Shown here in pieces: positions 43,160 to 54,609 of a DNA stretch of 64,000 nucleotides. The position numbers were made by a program, and so were the translations under genes. The notes under the pieces are model-generated. The model worked only from the letters and a program-made list of their open reading frames with translations. It made no database searches and was not told the DNA's origin. The stretch is from Boswellia sacra (lineage: Eukaryota > Streptophyta > Magnoliopsida > Sapindales > Burseraceae), in NCBI GenBank assembly GCA_013180625.2, contig SNVD02008926.1, positions 276,752-340,751 on the forward strand, in the 5' to 3' direction. How positions within the stretch are numbered: the first letter of the stretch is position 1; each line of letters opens with the position of its first letter.

Positions 43160-44005
43160 TTCTCGTGTTTTCTGGTCCAACAACCATTGTATACAATGAG
43201 TATGTGTAAACTTTCTATTTCCTGCATGATTGAGACATATCATATCATATAAGTTCCGTGGACAAAAAATAATTACGAAATTGCTTGCAAAAGTCCAAAA
43301 AATAAGTGTTCTACCAAAACGCTCGACGACACTCGACATATTCACTCGACACTCGACGCACATCCTCGAAAGCTTGACAAAATAGTGTCACGACTCTCGA
43401 AACACTCGACATGCATGGTTCGAGACATCTACAGGTCTGTTCCCTTCGTCCGACACTCGACTCGCGACACGCGACACACGAACTCTCGACAATCCATAAG
43501 ACCCTCGACGAAACTCGAACTCGCGACACTCGAACCTAAAATTGACGCAATGTCGAGACACTCGAAACAACCATCGGACTTGTCGAGATTCGGTCCCGAC
43601 AGAACTTCTCGACACTCGACTACACTCGACGACACTCAAAGACACTCGAACACAGTCGTCTTCTTCGACCTTCGACTGCGAAAACCCATTTTTGCACACC
43701 GACAGCCAATTTCCAGCATTTTTTCACACAGACGGCACTATCTCTACCCTTAGTTCATATACATAACCCATTTTTAAGGTATATAATTCGAGCTGTTACT
43801 GGTTTCCGTTCTTCTTTGTTTTACTTTACTGTCTTTCTTAAAATTTGTCCGAAGGATATGAAATAACAAAGGTTTTGGGAATTTATTTCAGGACAGGGGT
43901 GTTTTTGTCTTTTAGACACAAAAGTGTCTATGGGATGAAAATATTTCAGAACATGTCCATTTTTCAAATAAGCCCCCTAAATTTGTCCATTTTTTCAATT
44001 TTCCC
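43160..44005 (-). repeat. Right terminal inverted repeat of the MULE
   Basis: About 0.85 kb, the inverted partner of the left repeat. It repeats the upstream region and first codons of the transposase on the minus strand: the ATG at about 43227-43229 is followed by QEIESLHILIVYNG, comparable to MURA's QEMETLRILITYNG. Confidence 0.9.
43310..43690 (-). repeat. TCGA array R2, downstream of the ULP gene
   Basis: Inverted relative to L1 and part of the right terminal repeat. The gene-proximal edge, reversed, reads CGTCGAGCGTTTTGGTAGAA. Confidence 0.85.
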
Positions 44006-44185
44006 TATAAGATTTAGTCCCAATAAATTAATATATCAAATTTGGATTAACATAAATTAACACGATACAAATATGAAACGATACAAAACCATTCTAACAC
44101 GATCTGTTGTCAGGTCTACTCTCACAATAGAAGAAGTTATGACAGGTTTAAGTAAGTTTATGCGACAACTCCTCAAATGCACTAT

Positions 44186-45023
44186 GGGTCCGTTTAGTGC
44201 ATGATATAATATAGAACAAATTTGTTTGAATTGAATTAGATTGGATAGTATGAGATAAGAGTGGATAAAACAAAATACTATACTATGTTTGGTACAATAT
44301 TGTGTTAGATAAAAAGGTAAAAGAGAATTAATATATTATAAGTTTAGTTTTCTTTTCAATTGATTTAAATTAATATTTATAAAATAAATGTAAATACAAA
44401 TTAAAATTATTTTTAAATTAAAAAGAAAAACTGAATGAATAATTTTTTATTTAAATATTTAAAAAAGTATTTATTAAGTATATAAATATTTAATTATTTA
44501 ATTTATATAAATTTTTGGTGTTTATTAGTGAAAATTGGGATAATAATAAGCTTATACGGTGTCAACTCATGGGAGGTTAGATATAAATTTGCATAATCTT
44601 ATATGCAAACACAGTTTTCTCAACGAGTGGGACGCTGTTCAAGTTGTGGTGAAGGGTGACTTTGACAATAAGAAAGGTGTGTTTATCTTATAACATTTGA
44701 ATTTCCTTAGTAGTTCAATGTTTGTTATGTTATCTCTATTCTCTAAATTCACCTCTAAGTCTCCTAAAATACGAATGTTACATCCACCTCGAGAAGAGGG
44801 TTTCAGGTTTGGCATAAACCCGCATTCCTACATTAGTAAGAACCCCTTGTAGGTAAGCAGCTAGTGGAAGCAACGAAGCTAGTGAACTTTACGCGATGAA
44901 AAAGCAACGACCTGCTACGATACCCACTTTGTACTTTCCAATCCCGCTCAAAAGATTGCCTAAACATCGCATAAGCGTCTAACACGACCTTATATAATAC
45001 TATGAAATGCATCAAACATGCCC
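44186..45023. mobile_element. Tourist/hAT-like non-autonomous element
   Basis: The left end reads GGGTCCGTTTAGTGCATGAT and the right end, reversed, GGGCATGTTTGATGCATTTC. Such GGGYNYGTTTRRTGCA ends are common in plant PIF/Harbinger- or hAT-related MITEs. The interior (838 bp in all) is not recognised; part of it (44830-45000) is less AT-rich. The target duplication is unclear. Confidence 0.45.
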
Positions 45024-46021
45024 TAGAGGTTTAATAACAATAATAATAAGAGCAACGATTTTCGAATACTTATTTAAATTATCATTTTTGGAATTTCCCA
45101 AAATTATAGATTCATTAGTAGATTTTTGAGTTTTGATATCTAAAACTACTATTTATATTTTCAATTAACGAGTTAATAATTGAGAGATTTAGGGGCTGAT
45201 TTTTTTTTTTTGTATGAAGTCTAAAATCCTTTAATGATTTTTTTTTAACTTACGACTTAATCTAAGAGGTTGATTGTTTTCCCATTTGATAATTTTATTG
45301 AAACTCAGACTTTAGGCTTTTTTACGTTTTTTTTTTTTTACTGAACACTTTTTCCCAAATAAAAACATATGAATATAAAAAGCAATATTTTCTAGCTTTT
45401 ATCTAATTGGAAAAATATCTCAATGGATTGCCTATTTTTTATATTCTAAAATACCCTTGAAAATTTAATTTAATTTCTATCTAGTTAAATCTTTTATAAT
45501 TTTTTGAATACTCATTTATTATTTTTAATTACGTAGTAACTAAAAAAATATTCATTTATATGTGAGACACATTGATCAAATTTTTTTTGGCGCTGTAGTA
45601 CTCTAATTTTGATCTTGTTGTATTGATTATTTACAAATATTTATATAACATAGATCATGTATATACATATAATACTAAAGAAGGGCATATATGTCAAATT
45701 AATAGCTTTCAAATGTTTTTAGTTATTAAAAACAATCAACTTAAGACTTATTATTAGATCTTAAAAAATAAAAAATAATCATATCATTCAGACATTTGTA
45801 TTTAGACCTATTAAGATTTCAGTTAAATTCAGACTTATTCATATTTCAGAGTAAAAAAAAAAAATCACCTCCTAAGATATTTTCATCTCAATAAATCACT
45901 AAAAATTTTAGCTTTTATCTAAATACAAATTTTTGAATCATTTATTACTCATTTATTTCTCTTAAATGCCCTCATAAAATTCATTTATAATCAATGTGTA
46001 GATAGCCTAATATTTTAATTT

Positions 46022-46235
46022 GAGTAATGCTATTCATACAAACTACTTATACAAACTCACACATACAAACTGATGTGACATCCCTATATGATTGCCACAT
46101 CACCCATGTTAATTAATGTCATTTATTATTAATATATATTTATCAAATCACTGCATTTAGTTATCAAATCACATCATGCCACATCAGTTTGTATGGGTGA
46201 GTTTGTATAAATAGTTTGTAAGAATAGCATTACTC
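46022..46235. mobile_element. MITE with about 60-bp inverted repeats and a 9-bp target duplication
   Basis: The left end GAGTAATGCTATTCATACAA and the reversed right end GAGTAATGCTATTCTTACAA continue to match for about 60 bp with a handful of mismatches. A perfect 9-bp repeat TTTTAATTT flanks it (46013-46021 and 46236-46244). The element is 214 bp long. Duplication length suggests a Mutator-type source. Confidence 0.9.
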
Positions 46236-47950
46236 TTTTAATTTTAGAACATTATTATTTATTTCTAATTATATATTATGATTATATATATTTTTTTAAA
46301 ATTATTTATACTCATTTAGCTTGTTTATATATATCAACTTCTTCCAGGACAAAAAAAGGTTATTTACTATATACATTTAAATAACTTAAATTCATAATAA
46401 ATTTTGGTATGCTAATATTTTTACTATGTGAAATAAAATCACAAATAAAAAATTATATAAATAAGGATATATATATAAAACAATCAGTTTTCAGACATTT
46501 TCATTCAGATATTAAAATAAGAAAAACATATAATTCAAATTTATTTTATCTATACCTATTCAGATTTTAGTTTAATTCAAACATATTCAGCTTTTAGACC
46601 AAAAAAATCATCTCCTTAATAAAATATATAATAAAAACCATAGTCATTGATGTAATATGACATCATCAATTTTTATAAATCGGTTGTTTGTATATATAGT
46701 ATTATTGTACTTCAGTATCGATTATTTTTTTCTTCTTTCATTTATTTATTATTTTCCCTATTAGTGAGATGTTTTTGGTCGATACAAATACATTATTTCA
46801 TCTACATCCCTTAAAAATCTAAAACTGTTAGAGTTCAATAAATAAATTAGAAAATTTTAAATAAAAAGGAAAAAAAAATTTCTTAGCTTAGCTAAATTAT
46901 GAGCAATGTTTAATTTTCTATTATTATATGCTTTAAAAGTAATATTATGATAAATTCTTGAAACACTAAGAAAGACTTTTAAGTAATTTAGTGACTTCAG
47001 ATTTTTTTCTATGAAATTAAATGGAGATGAATCAAACTGAAATCTGAATATCTTTGAATATAAAAATTTGAATGATATATTTTTTCAATATCTAAATTGA
47101 AATACCTGAAAATTAATATTTTTACACATATAACCTAATCTATATATATTATTTTCACTTATAATTTTATTTGACATGGTAAAAGTATTTGCATAAAAAT
47201 GGTTATTATGAATTTAATGTATCTAAATGCATAAAATTAGGTAAAAAAAGGCATTTTTTAAAGGATTTAATATATAAATAAAACTTATTAATCATTAAAT
47301 AATTTTAAAAATATTTAGATAACCATAATATAAAATCACAAATAAAAAATAATATTTCAAGTATAAAATATTAAGTTATACATACATTAATAATAAATGA
47401 ATTACATAGAGATATTTTAAAGAATTAGTAGAGAAATAAATAATTAGATATTTATGTTCAAATAAAAGCTAAAAAAATTTAATTTTTCCATTTAAATCAA
47501 ATTAAGACTTGTATTAAGACTTAATAGAATTTAATACTTAACAAGACCTAATTTATATCAGTTAATAGTATGTTTGTTTGCTCTTTTACGTACCTTTTAA
47601 AAAAAGTGGTAAGGGAATATCTTAATTTTAATGTAACTTTTTTACCATTGTTAAAATATAAAATGTTTATATTATATTTAATACATTTTTTAAAAAAAAT
47701 TAAATAATTAATAAAATTAAACCAAAATTATTTTTTCATTTAAATAGTTAATATTATATTTGTTATAATCCTTTAAAAAATAAATATTTTATAAAATTAA
47801 ATCAAAATTCTAATTATTAAATAAATAATATTACATTAATTATTTTTTTATTTAAAAAATTTAAAATTTAGTTACATATAAAATAATTAAAATTTGGAAT
47901 CTAAATCCAAATAAATATTAATAATATTATGTTCTTAATTATTTATTTAA

Positions 47951-48150
47951 CAATAATGCTAGACTTACAATATCTATACAACATAAATTCTGCAATATGA
48001 TGTAACAACCTAAGTGACAAAATCCTATTGGATATATAATTTTTCTCATATATTTTTGTTTTTTCTCCTCTAGTGAATTTTAGCTATGTAGGCAGCCACG
48101 TCATGTTGTAGAATAAATGTTGTATGAATGTTGTAAGTCTAGCATTACTC
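47951..48150. mobile_element. Second MITE related to the 46022 element
   Basis: A 200-bp element with about 50-bp inverted ends sharing AATGCTAGACTTACAA, followed by a CATACAACAT-like stretch. The outer GAGTAATGC is kept on the right and reads CAATAATGC on the left. Flanks TTTATTTAA and TTTATTTAT match at 8 of 9 bases. Confidence 0.8.
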
Positions 48151-48197
48151 TTTATTTATAATAAAAAAGTAATTGAAATTTTGGATCCGGAGCCGTC

Positions 48198-48715
48198 ATG
48201 TCCTCCGCCGCCGGTTTCATGTGCTCGGTGAAAACACCAGTACCAAAACAATCGACTCTTCACAATATACAAGCCTACTGTATTAGTTTTGACAAATGGA
48301 GTAGAGATCGGCTGTTGGAAGCCCAGAAAGATCTAGAGCCGCTGCGTCCTTCGTCGTTGTTCACCTTCAGTTTCGCGCGTTCGATGACAACCCCTATATC
48401 AAAACTATCAACTCTTCACGATCTACAAGTCTGCCGGATTGCTTTTGACAAATGAAGCGATTTTTGGTTGTTGGAAGCCGAGAAAGATTTGGCGTCGCCA
48501 TCTTTATGTCCTTCCAATGGCGAAACAACGATATACTTTTCAAAAATATTTCAATGGTTGTGTAGATCATGAAGAGAATATCGTTTTAGTATATATTTTG
48601 TCAACAATGCTCGCTGGTTTTGTCGCTAGTGTTGGCTTTGCACAGAGGAGAGAAGAGGTGAATGACAGCTACAGTTTTACAGTAAAAATAAGTTGGTTGA
48701 TAATATAAGGGGGGT
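48198..48715 (+). other. GC-richer island with an internal repeat, unidentified
   Basis: Open frames 48198-48455 (MSSAAGFMCSVKTPVPKQ...) and 48439-48708. The first contains a duplication: KQSTLHNIQAYCISFDK and KLSTLHDLQVCRIAFDK are about 145 bp apart at DNA level. I do not recognise either half. It may be an exon remnant carried by a transposon, since it lies directly beside the 47951 MITE and inside transposon-like DNA. Confidence 0.35.
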
Positions 48716-50860
48716 TAATGACATTTCACTTTTTCAAATTAAAAATATTTTTTTACATACGGGTATTTCTTGTATTTTACTACATTCAGATGTTTTAAAA
48801 AAAAGTGATTTTTTCTCACTTTTTTATTCAGACATATATGTCTAAAAAAATTGATTAGAATCCAAAATAAATGGGTTTAAATTTTTAAAGTACTGAAATT
48901 TATTCAGATTTAAATTTCAGAGCTCAAAACAAACAGACCCTTGAAACATCTTAAAACTATCTTAAGTATGAGAATATATCAAATTCGTGTTTCACTTTGG
49001 ATGGAAAAATAGTCACCTTCTTCCATAATTTATAAGTTCATAATATAAATATTTTAAATATTTAATAGATTAAAATAAATATTATATGAATAATATTATA
49101 TTTATAACCTACTTATAATCAACTTTACATATAAATTGAGTGGATAAAATCTTACTATTTTTTTAATGAATTTTTGTTAATTAAGGCGGGGAGGAGATTC
49201 AGTATTGCTTGCATCAGCCAACCGTCAAGTAACAAATTGAAAATCAGGTGAGGGTCCAACACTTGGCCCCAAAAACAGTTCCAGAATTCATAAACACGAT
49301 TGACGTGCACTAATGAAGTGTTAAAGTTTGAAGAGAAAGCAAATAATAATTCTGTTTTGGTTTTTGGTGAGAAATCTCGGAACCGACTCTGATTGCGAAA
49401 CCAAAAGGCAAAAGGTCACTATTCTTACGTCACGCCTTACGCATGTGAATGAGATTCGCTAATAATAATGGAATTATGGAATTGGAATCCATTCTTTTGG
49501 GGGGAAAAAAACCTATAATCCAATCGGTGAATTATAAGTCACTTTGCAAGGTTTTTCAGATTATTAAACGTAATTTTAAAATAACTAAAATCTGATACGT
49601 TAGTTATTTCTTGATATGAGTATGAATTTAACTTATTCCTAAAATTCAGAACTATTCATGATGTTTGTTTTTCTGATTAAGTCTTAAGGGCCAATTGTTT
49701 TTGATATGAAATATAAATTTAACTTACTCTCAGACCCTATATTTTTTAATGGTGATCTTTTGTTGACTTAAAAGACTTAATCTAAAATATTTTCATCTCA
49801 ATATAAAAAGTTAAAAATTCTAGTTTTTATATGAATACAAATATTTGGATAATTTATTACTCTTTTAATTCTCTTAAATGCTCTTATAAAAATTCATTTA
49901 TAACCAATTTGTACATAACCTAATATTTTTATTTTGAAATATTATTATTTATTTTCTAATTTTATATATGATTATATATATATTTTTAAAATTATTTTAT
50001 GGTCATTTAGCTTTTTCATAATTAAATTCTTTTAAAAAGACAACTTCTTGCCCAATTATACATATTTAAATAAATTAAATTCATAACAAATTTTGATATA
50101 GAAATACTTTTACTAGGTAAAATAAAAACACAAATGAAAATAATATATATAAATAGGGATATATACGTAAAACCATTAGTTTCAGACATTTCAATTTAGT
50201 TGTTAAAATAAAAAAAATATATCATTCAGATTTTTATATTCAGATCTATTCATATTTTAGACCCAAAAAAAATGATCGCTTTCTTAGTCTAAGACATTTT
50301 TATCTTAATGGAAAATGATAAAAGTTTTAGCTTTTATCTGAATACAAATGTCAGAATCATTTATTACTCTTCTAATTCTCTTGATTGTCCTTATCAAATT
50401 TATTTATGACCATTTTGTACATAATCTAATATTTTAATTTTGAAACATTGTAATTTATTTCTAATTTTATATTATGATTTTTATATATTTTAAAAAATAT
50501 TTTATGATTATTTAGCTTATTTATATGTCAAATCATTTAAAAAAAGTAACTTCTTTTCCCAATTATATATTTAAATAAATTAAATCTATACTGTATTTTG
50601 GTATGCAAATATTTTTATAATATGAAATAAAATCACAAATAAAAATAATATATATAAATATTAATATATGTATAAAATTATTAGTTTTTAAACATTTCAA
50701 TTTAAATATTAAAATAAAAAACAAATATACCATTCTGCTTTTTATATTCAATCTTATTTTTTAGTTTAATTCAGATTTATTTAGATTTTATATAAAAAAA
50801 ATCGTCCCATAAGATAAGATATATCATCATTTTCATCACTATCTTAAAATATAATTAAAT

Positions 50861-53800
50861 TTTAAAATATTAGATTGGATTGAAATCTCCGAAGAAATGA
50901 ATTATTTGTTTGATTTGAGAATCCCTAATCAATATTCCAAAAGTTCATTTTATAATAAATAAATGGGTAGGTCAACGTCACCAATTGGCCCAACTGTCAA
51001 CGAAACCTTTGTGAATGTGACGCATCATCCCAGATATTATTTGCCCCCAAGATTTTCTTATGAAAAAAAGAAAAATACCGAAGGGCATCTCCGTCTTGGG
51101 TGCATTGGGTTTGTTGGATTGGCAGGCAGCACCAACAATCAAAAAGGTCGGTCCGTATAGACTATAGTTTTCGTTTTGAAGTTGCCTTTTGGGATGCGCT
51201 GTTCTGTTCACGTCATCGAACTAAGTGGCCGGACAACATCGGGTCTGTTTTGTTTGAATTAAGTCGCAACCACACGTGTAAGTTAGGTTTTTTTTATGAA
51301 TTTAAATACTATTTTTTATATTATATATTTTTTAATATAATTTATATTCAATATTAACCATATATCTTTTTTAAAATTTAAAATAATTCAAAATCACCAC
51401 ATATTTCTAAATTCAATTGAAAACAAAAATATTAGATTCATAAAAGACCACACTTTTATATACCGCTACCATTCACATGTTATTTATTAACTGAAATATT
51501 AAAATTATAACTTTTATACGGTTTAAATTTTATAATAGAATATAATAATATATATAATAAAAATCCGTTAGAAGAGAAAAAAAAAGTTACATCATCAATA
51601 TAATCTTTATATATCTCTGTGTGCAAGCATCCTTCATCTCCAAATTTTGTCTAATGTTAACATTAAGTTCTTTTTTTTTTTTTTTAACTTATCATTCAAG
51701 TGATTTGATTTTTTTCTTCTTCTCGATGTTTTACTGTTTTTCTTTTATGTTGGATATTACTATTATAGAAAGTAAAAATTGTCTACTTAAATTATATTGA
51801 AAAATGTTTAATGATGTTTTCATTAATATAATATATCAACTATTAACTATTAAATCAATAGTAATAGAATTTTTAATACATAATAAATTTATTATATTTA
51901 ATTTATTTTCAAAATTTAAAAACTTCTGGTATCAACCACCAGTCCACCAAGGACTAGCAATAGAAGCGCATGTCTAGTGACATCAACACGGCTGCTAGAA
52001 AATTGTCTTTTGCCAATCCACTAATTTGTAAAAATAGTTTAAAAAAGAATGATGTAATGCTAACAAATTAATTGTACAATTTTATTTATATAATTATATG
52101 TGATATTATTAATTAGTTATCACATTGATAATCTTAATTAAAATAATCAATTTTTATAATTTATTTTTTAATTATATCTGTACCCATCATTTTTTTAACA
52201 TGAATTTGTGTAAAAAAAAAATTTATAAAGATAATAATATTACCTTGAAAATTTAATTGGCGTTTCAGTAGAAAAATCCGACAATCAAATATGCCGCCTC
52301 AGTAGTTAAAGGTAATCACCACCCATTCAAGTTCTTTTTTTTTTTAAATAAATAAAATAAAATAGATTGTGTGTAGCTATTGTTCATTATTTAAATTTTG
52401 TTTATTTTGTATATTCAGTTATTAACAAAAGTAAGATTATTAAAATTATGGTTGATTATTGTGAGTGACAATTTTGGATTAGTTTTATAAAAACATTGAT
52501 CTTCAAAGATTTATAGACAGAGTATAAATAAGGTTAATGGGTACATAAAAGTTAACTGTTTTAGTTAGTACATTTGCTAGTCCGAGAGAAAATTTAAAAA
52601 ACAAACACATATTTAAAAATTCTATTTAAGTGCTATTAAAGTATTAATAAATAGTTTTTAGACTTATTAAATGTTAAGCCAAAAAAAAAAAAATGACACC
52701 TCAATATTATAATAGGCATTGAATTCAAATCTGAGCTTTTCGTCGCTAGCATCAGACTTTCAAAGAAGGAAATACTTACCATAAATATTGACACTTTTGA
52801 ATCTCACAAAAGAAATAATAGAGGCTACATATCTTCTTACATTATAAAGGAAATTTAAAACAAACCTTCAGTCAATAAGAGCCCAATTTACCTAAATTTA
52901 CATTCAATTGCACGTTACTGGTCTAATCTTAATTCCATTTGCTGTATATAATTAAATTAATATTTTTATTTTCCACACTAATACCAAATATGAGAATTGT
53001 AAAGAGATTAATCTTGAGATTTTATTTCTCTGGTTCACTATTGTTTGTTAGCCTTGTGTATGTGCACATTAACATGTACAATAATTGAGGCTGCCAACTG
53101 AGCTGTACAGCCGCCTTGTGTAGAGAGTTGATCATTGATTATACTACTAATAAAGAAGATTATTTTATTATTAAGCATTAATAATAGAACGACAAAGTTA
53201 ATTATATAGATTAGCTTCATGTGGCTTTGGCGTCTATACAGACCATTGATTTCTTGAATTCAAGCATCAACAATTTTTATAAGGGTGTCAATAAAGATGG
53301 CATTGAACCCATTAAAAGAAGTCCTGGTGCGACCACCGTATAATGTTATTTATATATAGATATGTATATATTAAATTAAAATGGTCTAATAAAGCCGATT
53401 TCGATAAAGATTCGATTAATTTAATAAATTATAAAAGAATACAAAAGCGAAAATGTACATGCACGAGCAGAACATAAATTTGTTGGTATAGAAATAAATC
53501 TGATTCCGTGTGAGCTCCATCATACAAAATTCTAGAAATGTACGATGAATGGGTAAAGTAAAAATTTTCGATCACTCAGCAGAAGCTTGCTTGCCGTTAA
53601 TAGGTGACATTCGATTAATCAGCAGAAGGTTGGTGACATTAATTACTAGTTAGAAATATATGAGCTGAGTGGGGGGTATGTTACTTAGCAGAAGCTTGCT
53701 TGCTGTTGTAGGTGACATTACTTGCCAGTTAGAAATACCTGAGTTGAGTTGACTTGGGGGCATGTTTCTAGTATTTTCGCGTTTAATGTGACACGTGTAC

Positions 53801-54470
53801 GCATTTCATAGGTCATTCATTTATGAGATGTCATATGCTCAATCTAACTAAGACGGTGAAGAATTTGACAGGAAACGAAAAGTCAGAATTGTACGTGTTC
53901 TATCTTATTAGTATTTTACATTTTAATTTTTTTTTCACTTAAGTATTATCTTAATTGATAATTTAAAAAAAATGTATAATATAATTTTCTAAATATGAAG
54001 TAAGGAAATATATAAAGTAAATAATTTTATAGTTATATTCATTCGACATATTATATCAATATCTTAGAGTTTTATATTTACTTTATTAGTAAATAATAAT
54101 ATAAATTGAAAATAATTTGTTTGATTAAATATGCCATGATAATTATTATTAATCTTTTATAAGATATTATTAAATTTCATAACTATCAAATATTCATAAA
54201 ACTATTGATAATTCCTATAGAATTTCTGAAAATAGTTAAAAGCCTCCTCTGAAAATTCAAAGAAAATTTTAGGTGAAACTGTAATTCAAAGATCTTACAA
54301 TTAATGAATTTTGTCCAATATTTAAAGGGTATTTGCAAAAATTTATACCTTGAGATGACTAAAATTAACACAGGAAAAAACAGATTATTCTTAATATTTA
54401 AGAAAACAATAGAATAGAATAGAAGATGACAAAACCAACATTACAGAGTTACATTTAACTGCGACTTTGC
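50861..54470. other. Intergenic DNA upstream of the NFD4-like gene
   Basis: AT-rich. A mixed-composition patch at 50960-51260 has short open frames on both strands that I do not recognise. An imperfect duplication of an AGCAGAAGCTTGCTTGC-containing segment is found at about 53577-53690 and 53695-53762. No supported gene is present. Confidence 0.5.
53577..53762. repeat. Imperfect tandem duplication upstream of the NFD4-like gene
   Basis: AGCAGAAGCTTGCTTGC followed by GGTGACATT and then AGTTAGAAATA-CTGAG occurs twice, about 115 bp apart. It lies about 0.8 kb before the transporter gene and could be regulatory or an old insertion footprint. Confidence 0.6.
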
Positions 54471-54473
54471 GAC

Positions 54474-54480
54474 TATAAAT
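54474..54480 (+). promoter_or_regulatory. Probable TATA box of the NFD4-like gene
   Basis: TATAAAT lies immediately before the upstream in-frame ATG (54484). Transcription would start about 30 bp downstream, so that first ATG would not be in the mRNA and the start at 54610 is favoured. Confidence 0.45.
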
Positions 54481-54609
54481 TCAATGAGACCACGTAAAGA
54501 AGCTGAACATCACAAATTCAAATCCATCGACAGGGACAAGGCTGCCAGGAGAATTCCTGGAAGGAAGCCCTTGCCGCCGAATTTGAGGGCTTTACTGAGA
54601 TTGTTCATC

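Larger units (their letters stand above)
32187..44005 (+). mobile_element. Mutator-like element of Kaonashi type with long TIRs (MURA + ULP1)
   Basis: An 11.8-kb element bounded by long terminal inverted repeats, left 32187-about 33225 and right about 43160-44005. Both outer ends read GGGAAAATTGAAAAAATGGA inward. Flanks are TATAAGAGATT on the left and TATAAGATT on the right, consistent with a 9-bp target duplication with two extra bases on the left. Contents: MURA transposase (33176-36004), a multi-exon DUF1985/ULP1-like gene (37276-41143) and a nested smaller element carrying RPS6 pieces (41347-43151). Four CpG-rich TCGAGTGTCG arrays bracket the two genes. MULEs carrying ULP1-like genes are known as Kaonashi elements. 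The transposase is open; the ULP gene has one stop. Confidence 0.9.
45190..50860. other. AT-rich mosaic of repeated, unclassified transposon pieces
   Basis: A block of about 350-500 bp containing TCTTTTAGTTTTTATCTGAATACAA-like sequence and TTATTACTC-TTCTCTTAAATGC recurs near 45880-46620 (split by a MITE), 49740-50260 and 50280-50800. Ends resembling GGGNCTGTTTGTTTT occur at 45192, 48940 (reversed) and about 49690. These look like relics of one non-autonomous DNA-transposon family inserted repeatedly. No transposase remains. Confidence 0.5.

Noticed and set aside
51100..51211. Possible small gene around 50960-51260
   Set aside because: Open frames overlap on both strands without recognisable protein similarity, so it is described only as an unidentified patch.
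54484..54609. 42-residue basic N-terminal extension of the NFD4-like protein
   Set aside because: The upstream ATG abuts a TATA box and related proteins, as I recall them, start at the second ATG; kept only as an alternative start.
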